Part shown: one piece after another, positions 48,901 to 61,400 of the stretch
Layout of the letters: each line of letters starts with the position of its first letter
Position numbering within the stretch: position 1 is the stretch's first letter
Source: Persicaria tinctoria
Taxonomy: Eukaryota; Streptophyta; Magnoliopsida; Caryophyllales; Polygonaceae
Direction: 5' to 3'
Assembly: GCA_037127255.1 (NCBI GenBank)
Contig: JBANSL010000013.1
Coordinates: 82,776,188-82,840,187, forward strand
Length of the DNA stretch: 64,000 nt
Made by a program: the position numbers and the translations under genes
The notes under the pieces: generated by a model
The model's database searches: none
The model's input: the letters and a program-made list of their open reading frames with translations, nothing else
What the model was told of the DNA's origin: nothing

Positions 48901-51900
48901 ACTTGGTAGATACAAGTTTTATATTCTATTTATTGAATCGGAGACCAATATTCCCTGTTTTAAGTCCGTCGCATATTTCGCCATTTTCTCATAGGGTACT
49001 GTACACGAAAATATATCGAAATCTTAAGCCACCAAAATGGCAGAGCCTCAACTCTGACGACTCTGTAACTTGGTAGATACAAGTTTTATTTTGTATTTAT
49101 TGAATCGGAGACCAATATTCCATGTTTTAAGTCCGTCGCATATTTCGCCATTTTCTCATAGGGTACTGTACACGAAAATATATCGAAATCTTAAGCTATC
49201 CAAAATGGCAGACCCTCAACTCTAATGACTCTGTAACTTGGTAGATACAAGTTTTATATTCTATTTATTGAATCAGAGACCAATATTCCCTGTTTTAAGT
49301 CCGTCGCATATTTCGCCATTTTCTTATAGGGTACTGTACAAGAAAATATATCGAAATCTTAAGCTATCCAAAATGGCAGAGCCTCAACTCTAATGACTCT
49401 GTAACTTGGTAGATACAAGTTTTATATTGTATTTATTGAATCGGAGACCAATATTCCCTGTTTTAAGTCCGTCGCATATTTCGCCATTTTCTCATAGGGT
49501 ACTGTACACGAAAATATATCGAAATCTTAAGCCACCCAAAATGGCAGAGCCTCAACTCTGATGACTCTGTAACTTGGTAGATACAAGTTTTATTTTGTAT
49601 TTATTGAATCGGAGACCAATATTCCATGTTTTAAGTCCGTCGCATATTTCGCCATTTTCTCATAGGGTACTGTACACGAAAATATATCGAAATCTTAAGC
49701 TATCCAAAATGGCAGACCCTCAACTCTAATGACTCTGTAACTTGGTAGATACAAGTTTTATATTCTATTTATTGAATCAGAGACCAATATTCCCTGTTTT
49801 AAGTCCGTCGCATATTTCGCCATTTTCTTATAGGGTACTGTACACGAAAATATATCGAAATCTTAAGCTATCCAAAATGGAAGAGCCTGAACTCTAATGA
49901 CTCTGTAACTTGGTAGATACAAGTTTTATATTGTATTTATTGAATCGGAGACCAATATTCCATGTTTTAAGTCCGTCGCATATTTTGCCATTTTCTAATA
50001 GGGTACTGTACACGAAAATATATCGAAATCTTAAGCTATCCAAAATGGCAGACCCTCAACTCTAATGACTCTGTAACTTGGTAGATACAAGTTTTATATT
50101 CTATTTATTGAATCAGAGACCAATATTCCCTGTTTTAAGTTCGTCGCATATTTCGCCATTTTCTTATAGGGTACTTTACACGAAAATATATCGAAATCTT
50201 AAGCTATCCAAAATGGCAGAGCCTCAACTCTAATGACTCTGTAACTTGGTAGATACAAGTTTTATATTGTATTTATTGAATCGGAGACCAATATTCCCTA
50301 TTTTAAGTCCGTCGCATATTTCGCCATTTTCTCATAGGGTACTGTACACGAAAATATATCGAAATCTTAAGCCACCCAAAATGGCAGAGCCTCAACTCTG
50401 ATGACTCTGTCACTTGGTAGATACAAGTTTTATTTTGTATTTATTGAATCGGAGACCAATATTCCATGTTTTAAGTCCGTCGCATATTTCGCCATTTTCT
50501 CATAGGGTACTGTACACGAAAATATATCGAAATCTTAATCTATCCAAAATGGTAGAGCCTCAACTCTAATGACTCTGTAACTTGGTAGATACAAGTTTTA
50601 TTTTGTATTTATTGAATCCGAGACCAATATTCCATGTTTTAAGTCCGTCGCATATTTCGCCATTTTCTCATAGGGTACTGTACACGAAAATATATCGAAA
50701 TCTTAAGCAATCCAAAATGTCAGAGCCTCAACTCTAATGACTCTGTAAATTGGTAGATACAAGTTTTATATTGTATTTATTGAATCAGAGACCAATATTC
50801 CCTGTTTTAAGTCCGTCGCATATTTCGCCATTTTCTTATAGGGTACTATACACGAAAATATATCGAAATCTTAAGCTATCCAAAATGGCAGAGCCTCAAC
50901 TCTAATGACTCTGTAACTTGGTAGATACAAGTTTTATATTGTATTTATTGAATTGGAGACCAATATTCAATGTTTTAAGTCCGTCGCATATTTCGCCATT
51001 TTCTCATAGGGTACTATACACGAAAATATATCGAAATCATAAGCTATCCAAAATGGAAGAGCCTCAACTCTAATGACTCTGTAACTTGGTAGATACAAGT
51101 TTTATATTCTATTTATTGAATCGGAGACCAATATTCCATGTTTTAAGTCCGTCGCATATTTTGCCATTTTTTAATAGGGTACTGTACACGAAAATATATC
51201 GAAATCTTAAGCTATCCAAAATGGCAGACCCTCAACTCTAATGACTCTGTAACTTGGTAGATACAAGTTTTATATTATATTTATTGAATCAGAGACCAAT
51301 ATTCCCTGTTTTAAGTCCGTCGCATATTTCGCCATTTTCTTATAGGGTACTTTACACGAAAATATATCGAAATCTTAAGCTATCCAAAATGGCAGAGCCT
51401 CAACTCTAATGACTCTGTAACTTGGTAGATACAAGTTTTATATTGTATTTATTGAATCGGAGACCAATATTCCCTGTTTTAAGTCCGTCGCATATTTCGC
51501 CATTTTCTCATAGGGTACTGTACACGAAAATATATCGAAATCTTAAGCCACCAAAATGGCAGAGCCTCAACTCTGACGACTCTGTAACTTGGTAGATACA
51601 AGTTTTATTTTGTATTTATTGAATCGGAGACCAATATTCCATGTTTTAAGTCCGTCGCATATTTCGCCATTTTCTCATAGGGTACTGTACACGAAAATAT
51701 ATCGAAATCTTAAGCTATCCAAAATGGCAGACCCTCAACTCTAATGACTCTGTAACTTGGTAGATACAAGTTTTATATTCTATTTATTGAATCAGAGACC
51801 AATATTCCCTGTTTTAAGTCCGTCGCATATTTCGCCATTTTCTTATAGGGTACTGTACAAGAAAATATATCGAAATCTTAAGCTATCCAAAATGGCAGAG

Positions 51901-52407
51901 CCTCAACTCTAATGACTCTGTAACTTGGTAGATACAAGTTTTATATTGTATTTATTGAATCGGAGACCAATATTCCCTGTTTTAAGTCCGTCGCATATTT
52001 CGCCATTTTCTCATAGGGTACTGTACACGAAAATATATCGAAATCTTAAGCCACCCAAAATGGCAGAGCCTCAACTCTGATGACTCTGTAACTTGGTAGA
52101 TACAAGTTTTATTTTGTATTTATTGAATCGGAGACCAATATTCCATGTTTTAAGTCCGTCGCATATTTCGCCATTTTCTCATAGGGTACTGTACACGAAA
52201 ATATATCGAAATCTTAAGCTATCCAAAATGGCAGACCCTCAACTCTAATGACTCTGTAACTTGGTAGATACAAGTTTTATATTCTATTTATTGAATCAGA
52301 GACCAATATTCCCTGTTTTAAGTCCGTCGCATATTTCGCCATTTTCTTATAGGGTACTGTACACGAAAATATATCGAAATCTTAAGCTATCCAAAATGGA
52401 AGAGCCT
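44852..52407 (+). repeat. Higher-order repeat, 15 monomers (about 2,519 bp), three tandem copies
   Basis: GTCACTTGG recurs at 45372, 47891 and 50409. The CCTGAACT variant recurs at 47371, 49889 and 52408, and the GCCACCAAAAT one-base deletion occurs once per copy. The first copy shares its left part with the 19-monomer duplication, so the blocks are nested and the 15-monomer expansion is the later event. Confidence 0.85.
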
Positions 52408-55400
52408 GAACTCTAATGACTCTGTAACTTGGTAGATACAAGTTTTATATTGTATTTATTTAATCGGAGACCAATATTCCATGTTTTAAGTCCGTCGCAT
52501 ATTTTGCCATTTTCTAATAGGGTACTGTACACGAAAATATATCGAAATCTTAAGCTATCCAAAATGGCAGACCCTCAACTCTAATGACTCTGTAACTTGG
52601 TAGATACAAGTTTTATATTCTATTTATTGAATCAGAGACCAATATTCCCTGTTTTAAGTCCGTCGCATATTTCGCCATTTTCTTATAGGGTACTGTACAC
52701 GAAAATATATCGAAATCTTAAGCTATCCAAAATGGCAGAGCCTCAACTCTAATGACTCTGTAACTTGGTATATACAAGTTTTATATTGTATTTATTGAAT
52801 CAGAGACCAATATTCCCTGTTTTAAGTCCGTCGCATATTTCGCCATTTTCTCATAGGGTACTGTACACGAAAATATATCGAAATCTTAAGGTATCCAAAA
52901 TGGCAGAGCCTCAACTCTAATGACTCTGTAACTTGGTAGATACAAGTTTTATATTGTATTTATTGAATCAGAGACCAATATTCCCTGTTTTAAGTCCGTC
53001 GCATATTTCGCCATTTTCTCATAGGGTACTGTACACGAAAATATATCGAAATTTTAAGCTATCCAAAATGGCAGAGCCTCAACTCTAATGACTCTGTAAC
53101 TTGGTAGATACAAGTTTTATATTGTATTTATTGAATCGGAGACCAATATTCCCTGTTTAAAGTCCGTCGCATATTTCGCCATTTTCTCACAGGGTACTGT
53201 ACACGAAAATATATCGAAATCTTAAGCTATCCAAAATGGCAGACCCTCAACTCTAATGACTCTGTAACTTGGTAGATACAAGTTTTATATTCTATTTATT
53301 GAATCAGAGACCAATATTCCCTGTTTTAAGTCCGTCGCATATTTCGCCATTTTCTTATAGGGTACTGTACAAGAAAATATATCGAAATCTTAAGCTATCC
53401 AAAATGGCAGAGCCTCAACTCTAATGACTCTGTAACTTGGTAGATACAAGTTTTATATTGTATTTATTGAATCGGAGACCAATATTCCCTGTTTTAAGTC
53501 CGTCGCATATTTCGCCATTTTCTCATAGGGTACTGTACACGAAAATATATCGAAATCTTAAGCCACCCAAAATGGCAGAGCCTCAACTTTGATGACTCTG
53601 TAACTTGGTAGATACAAGTTTTATTTTGTATTTATTGAATCGGAGACCAATATTCCATGTTTTAAGTCCGTCGCATATTTCGCCATTTTCTCATAGGGTA
53701 CTGTACACGAAAATATATCGAAATCTTAAGCTATCCAAAATGGCAGACCCTCAACTCTAATGACTCTGTAACTTGGTAGATACAAGTTTTATATTCTATT
53801 TATTGAATCAGAGACCAATATTCCCTGTTTTACGTCCGTCGCATATTTCGCCATTTTCTCATAGGGTACTGTACACGAAAATATATCGAAATCTTAAGCT
53901 ATCCAAAACTGAAGAGCCTCAACTCTAATGACTCTGTAACTTGGTAGATACAAGTTTTATATTGTATTTATTGAATCGGAGACCAATATTCCATGTTTTA
54001 AGTCCGTCGCATATTTTGCCATTTTCTAATAGGGTACTGTACACGAAAATATATCGAAATCTTAAGCTATCCAAAATGGCAGACCCTCAACTCTAATGAC
54101 TCTGTAACTTGGTAGATACAAGTTTTATATTCTATTTATTGAATCAGAGACCAATATTCCCTGTTTTAAGTCCGTCGCATATTTCGCCATTTTCTTATAG
54201 GGTACTGTACACGAAAATATATCGAAATCTTAAGCTATCCAAAATGGCAGAGCCTCAACTCTAATGACTCTGTAACTTGGTATATACAAGTTTTATATTG
54301 TATTTATTGAATCAGAGACCAATATTCCCTGTTTTAAGTCCGTCGCATATTTCGCCATTTTCTCATAGGGTACTGTACACGAAAATATATCGAAATCTTA
54401 AGGTATCCAAAATGGCAGAGCCTCAACTCTAATGACTCTGTAACTTGGTAGATACAAGTTTTATATTGTATTTATTGAATCAGAGACCAATATTCCCTGT
54501 TTTAAGTCCGTCGCATATTTCGCCATTTTCTCATAGGGTACTGTACACGAAAATATATCGAAATTTTAAGCTATCCAAAATGGCAGAGCCTCAACTCTAA
54601 TGACTCTGTAACTTGGTAGATACAAGTTTTATATTGTATTTATTGAATCGGAGACCAATATTCCCTGTTTAAAGTCCGTCGCATATTTCGCCATTTTCTC
54701 ACAGGGTACTGTACACGAAAATATATCGAAATCTTAAGCTATCCAAAATGGCAGACCCTCAACTCTAATGACTCTGTAACTTGGTAGATACAAGTTTTAT
54801 ATTCTATTTATTGAATCAGAGACCAATATTCCCTGTTTTACGTCCGTCGCATATTTCGGCATTTTCTCATAGGGTACTGTACACGAAAATATATCGAAAT
54901 CTTAAGCTATCCAAAATGAAAGAGCCTCAACTCTAATGACTCTGTAACTTGGTAGATACAAGTTTTATATTGTATTTATTGAATCGGAGACCAATATTCA
55001 ATGTTTTAAGTCCGTCGCATATTTTGCCATTTTCTAATAGGGTACTGTACACGAAAATATATCGAAATCTTAAGCTATCCAAAATGGCAGACCCTCAACT
55101 CTAATGACTCTGTAACTTGGTAGATACAAGTTTTATATTGTATTTATTGAATCAGAGACCAATATTCCCTGTTTTAAGTCCGTCGCATATTTCGCCATTT
55201 TCTCATAGGGTACTGTACACGAAAATATATCGAAATTTTAAGCTATCCAAAATGGCAGAGCCTCAACTTTGATGACTCTGTAACTTGGTAGATACAAGTT
55301 TTATATTGTATTTATTGAATCAGAGACCAATATTCCCTGTTTTAAGTCCGTCGCATATTTCGCCATTTTCTCATAGGGTACTGTACACGAAAATATATCG

Positions 55401-58400
55401 AAATCTTAAGCTATCCAAAATGGCAGACCCTCAACTCTAATGACTCTGTAACTTGGTAGATACAAGTTTTATATTGTATTTATTGAATCAGAGACCAATA
55501 TTCCCTGTTTTAAGTCCGTCGCATATTTCGCCATTTTCTCATAGGGTACTGTACACGAAAATATATCGAAATCTTAAGCCACCCAAAATGGCAGAGCCTC
55601 AACTTTGATGACTCTGTAACTTGGTAGATACAAGTTTTATTTTGTATTTATTGAATCGGAGACCAATATTCCATGTTTTAAGTCCGTCGCATATTTCGCC
55701 ATTTTCTCATAGGGTACTGTACACGAAAATATATCGAAATCTTAAGCTATCCAAAATGGCAGACCCTCAACTCTAATGACTCTGTAACTTGGTAGATACA
55801 AGTTTTATATTCTATTTATTGAATCAGAGACCAATATTCCCTGTTTTACGTCCGTCGCATATTTCGCCATTTTCTCATAGGGTACTGTACACGAAAATAT
55901 ATCGAAATCTTAAGCTATCCAAAATGGAAGAGCCTCAACTCTAATGACTCTGTAACTTGGTAGATACAAGTTTTATATTGTATTTATTGAATCGGAGACC
56001 AATATTCCATGTTTTAAGTCCGTCGCATATTTTGCCATTTTCTAATAGGGTACTGTACACGAAAATATATCGAAATCTTAAGCTATCCAAAATGGCAGAC
56101 CCTCAACTCTAATGACTCTGTAACTTGGTAGATACAAGTTTTATATTCTATTTATTGAATCAGAGACCAATATTCCCTGTTTTAAGTCCGTCGCATATTT
56201 CGCCATTTTCTTATAGGGTACTGTACACGAAAATATATCGAAATCTTAAGCTATCCAAAATGGCAGAGCCTCAACTCTAATGACTCTGTAACTTGGTATA
56301 TACAAGTTTTATATTGTATTTATTGAATCAGAGACCAATATTCCCTGTTTTAAGTCCGTCGCATATTTCGCCATTTTCTCATAGGGTACTGTACACGAAA
56401 ATATATCGAAATCTTAAGGTATCCAAAATGGCAGAGCCTCAACTCTAATGACTCTGTAACTTGGTAGATACAAGTTTTATATTGTATTTATTGAATCAGA
56501 GACCAATATTCCCTGTTTTAAGTCCGTCGCATATTTCGCCATTTTCTCATAGGGTACTGTACACGAAAATATATCGAAATTTTAAGCTATCCAAAATGGC
56601 AGAGCCTCAACTCTAATGACTCTGTAACTTGGTAGATACAAGTTTTATATTGTATTTATTGAATCGGAGACCAATATTCCCTGTTTAAAGTCCGTCGCAT
56701 ATTTCGCCATTTTCTCACAGGGTACTGTACACGAAAATATATCGAAATCTTAAGCTATCCAAAATGGCAGACCCTCAACTCTAATGACTCTGTAACTTGG
56801 TAGATACAAGTTTTATATTCTATTTATTGAATCAGAGACCAATATTCCCTGTTTTACGTCCGTCGCATATTTCGGCATTTTCTCATAGGGTACTGTACAC
56901 GAAAATATATCGAAATCTTAAGCTATCCAAAATGAAAGAGCCTCAACTCTAATGACTCTGTAACTTGGTAGATACAAGTTTTATATTGTATTTATTGAAT
57001 CGGAGACCAATATTCAATGTTTTAAGTCCGTCGCATATTTTGCCATTTTCTAATAGGGTACTGTACACGAAAATATATCGAAATCTTAAGCTATCCAAAA
57101 TGGCAGACCCTCAACTCTAATGACTCTGTAACTTGGTAGATACAAGTTTTATATTGTATTTATTGAATCAGAGACCAATATTCCCCGTTTTAAGTCCGTC
57201 GCATATTTCGCCATTTTCTCATAGGGTACTGTACACGAAAATATATCGAAATTTTAAGCTATCCAAAATGGCAGAGCCTCAACTCTAATGACTCTGTAAC
57301 TTGGTAGATACAAGTTTTATATTGTATTTATTGAATCGGAGACCAATATTCCCTGTTTAAAGTCCGTCGCATATTTCGCCATTTTCTCACAGGGTACTGT
57401 ACACGAAAATATATCGAAATCTTAAGCTATCCAAAATGGCAGACCCTCAACTCTAATGACTCTGTAACTTGGTAGATACAAGTTTTATATTCTATTTATT
57501 GAATCAGAGACCAATATTCCCTGTTTTAAGTCCGTCGCATATTTCGCCATTTTCTTATAGGGTACTGTACAAGAAAATATATCGAAATCTTAAGCTATCC
57601 AAAATGGCAGAGCCTCAACTCTAATGACTCTGTAACTTGGTAGATACAAGTTTTATATTGTATTTATTGAATCGGAGACCAATATTCCCTGTTTTAAGTC
57701 CGTCGCATATTTCGCCATTTTCTCATAGGGTACTGTACACGAAAATATATCGAAATCTTAAGCCACCCAAAATGGCAGAGCCTCAACTCTGATGACTCTG
57801 TAACTTGGTAGATACAAGTTTTATTTTGTATTTATTGAATCGGAGACCAATATTCCATGTTTTAAGTCCGTCGCATATTTCGCCATTTTCTCATAGGGTA
57901 CTGTACACGAAAATATATCGAAATCTTAAGCTATCCAAAATGGCAGACCCTCAACTCTAATGACTCTGTAACTTGGTAGATACAAGTTTTATATTCTATT
58001 TATTGAATCAGAGACCAATATTCCCTGTTTTACGTCCGTCGCATATTTCGCCATTTTCTCATAGGGTACTGTACACGAAAATATATCGAAATCTTAAGCT
58101 ATCCAAAATGGAAGAGCCTCAACTCTAATGACTCTGTAACTTGGTAGATAGAAGTTTTATATTGTATTTATTGAATCGGAGACCAATATTCCATGTTTTA
58201 AGTCCGTCGCATATTTTGCCATTTTCTAATAGGGTACTGTACACGAAAATATATCGAAATCTTAAGCTATCCAAAATGGCAGACCCTCAACTCTAATGAC
58301 TCTGTAACTTGGTAGATACAAGTTTTATATTCTATTTATTGAATCAGAGACCAATATTCCCTGTTTTAAGTCCGTCGCATATTTCGCCATTTTCTTATAG

Positions 58401-61400
58401 GGTACTGTACACGAAAATATATCGAAATCTTAAGCTATCCAAAATGGCAGAGCCTCAACTCTAATGACTCTGTAACTTGGTATATACAAGTTTTATATTG
58501 TATTTATTGAATCAGAGACCAATATTCCCTGTTTTAAGTCCGTCGCATATTTCGCCATTTTCTCATAGGGTACTGTACACGAAAATATATCGAAATCTTA
58601 AGGTATCCAAAATGGCAGAGCCTCAACTCTAATGACTCTGTAACTTGGTAGATACAAGTTTTATATTGTATTTATTGAATCAGAGACCAATATTCCCTGT
58701 TTTAAGTCCGTCGCATATTTCGCCATTTTCTCATAGGGTACTGTACACGAAAATATATCGAAATTTTAAGCTATCCAAAATGGCAGAGCCTCAACTCTAA
58801 TGACTCTGTAACTTGGTAGATACAAGTTTTATATTGTATTTATTGAATCGGAGACCAATATTCCCTGTTTAAAGTCCGTCGCATATTTCGCCATTTTCTC
58901 ACAGGGTACTGTACACGAAAATATATCGAAATCTTAAGCTATCCAAAATGGCAGACCCTCAACTCTAATGACTCTGTAACTTGGTAGATACAAGTTTTAT
59001 ATTCTATTTATTGAATCAGAGACCAATATTCCCTGTTTTACGTCCGTCGCATATTTCGGCATTTTCTCATAGGGTACTGTACACGAAAATATATCGAAAT
59101 CTTAAGCTATCCAAAATGAAAGAGCCTCAACTCTAATGACTCTGTAACTTGGTAGATACAAGTTTTATATTGTATTTATTGAATCGGAGACCAATATTCA
59201 ATGTTTTAAGTCCGTCGCATATTTTGCCATTTTCTAATAGGGTACTGTACACGAAAATATATCGAAATCTTAAGCTATCCAAAATGGCAGACCCTCAACT
59301 CTAATGACTCTGTAACTTGGTAGATACAAGTTTTATATTGTATTTATTGAATCAGAGACCAATATTCCCTGTTTTAAGTCCGTCGCATATTTCGCCATTT
59401 TCTCATAGGGTACTGTACACGAAAATATATCGAAATTTTAAGCTATCCAAAATGGCAGAGCCTCAACTTTGATGACTCTGTAACTTGGTAGATACAAGTT
59501 TTATATTGTATTTATTGAATCAGAGACCAATATTCCCTGTTTTAAGTCCGTCGCATATTTCGCCATTTTCTCATAGGGTACTGTACACGAAAATATATCG
59601 AAATCTTAAGCTATCCAAAATGGCAGACCCTCAACTCTAATGACTCTGTAACTTGGTAGATACAAGTTTTATATTCTATTTATTGAATCAGAGACCAATA
59701 TTCCCTGTTTTACGTCCGTCGCATATTTCGCCATTTTCTCATAGGGTACTGTACACGAAAATATATCGAAATCTTAAGCTATCCAAAATGGAAGAGCCTC
59801 AACTCTAATGACTCTGTAACTTGGTAGATACAAGTTTTATATTGTATTTATTGAATCGGAGACCAATATTCCATGTTTTAAGTCCGTCGCATATTTTGCC
59901 ATTTTCTAATAGGGTACTGTACACGAAAATATATCGAAATCTTAAGCTATCCAAAATGGCAGACCCTCAACTCTAATGACTCTGTAACTTGGTAGATACA
60001 AGTTTTATATTGTATTTATTGAATCAGAGACCAATATTCCCTGTTTTAAGTCCGTCGCGTATTTCGCCATTTTCTTATAGGGTACTGTACACGAAAATAT
60101 ATCGAAATCTTAAGCTATACAAAATGGCAGAGCCTCAACTCTAATGACTCTGTAACTTGGTATATACAAGTTTTATATTGTATTTATTGAATCAGAGACC
60201 AATATTCCCCGTTTTAAGTCCGTCGCATATTTCGCCATTTTCTCATAGGGTACTGTACACGAAAATATATCGAAATCTTAAGGTATCCAAAATGGCAGAG
60301 CCTCAACTCTAATGACTCTGTAACTTGGTAGATACAAGTTTTATATTGTATTTATTGAATCAGAGACCAATATTCCCTGTTTTAAGTCCGTCGCATATTT
60401 CGCCATTTTCTCATAGGGTACGGTACACGAAAATATATCGAAATTTTAAGCTATCCAAAATGGCAGAGCCTCAACTCTAATGACTCTGTAACTTGGTAGA
60501 TACAAGTTTTATATTGTATTTATTGAATCGGAGACCAATATTCCCTGTTTAAAGTCCGTCGCATATTTCGCCATTTTCTCACAGGGTACTGTACACGAAA
60601 ATATATCGAAATCTTAAGCTATCCAAAATGGCAGACCCTCAACTCTAATGACTCTGTAACTTGGTAGATACAAGTTTTATATTCTATTTATTGAATCAGA
60701 GACCAATATTCCCTGTTTTACGTCCGTCGCATATTTCGCCATTTTCTCATAGGGTACTGTACACGAAAATATATCGAAATCTTAAGCTATCCAAAATGAA
60801 AGAGCCTCAACTCTAATGACTCTGTAACTTGGTAGATACAAGTTTTATATTGTATTTATTGAATCGGAGACCAATATTCAATGTTTTAAGTCCGTCGCAT
60901 ATTTTGCCATTTTCTAATAGGGTACTGTACACGAAAATATATCGAAATCTTAAGCTATCCAAAATGGCAGACCCTCAACTCTAATGACTCTGTAACTTGG
61001 TAGATACAAGTTTTATATTCTATTTATTGAATCAGAGACCAATATTCCCTGTTTTACGTCCGTCGCATATTTCGCCATTTTCTCATAGGGTACTGTACAC
61101 GAAAATATATCGAAATCTTAAGCTATCCAAAATGGCAGAGCCTCAACTCTAATGACTCTGTAACTTGGTAGATACAAGTTTTATATTGTATTTATTGAAT
61201 CGGAGACCAATATTCCCTGTTTAAAGTCCGTCGCATATTTCGCCATTTTCTCACAGGGTACTGTACACGAAAATATATCGAAATCTTAAGCTATCCAAAA
61301 TGGCAGACCCTCAACTCTAATGACTCTGTAACTTGGTAGATACAAGTTTTATATTCTATTTATTGAATCGGAGACCAATATTCCCTGTTTTAAGTCCGTC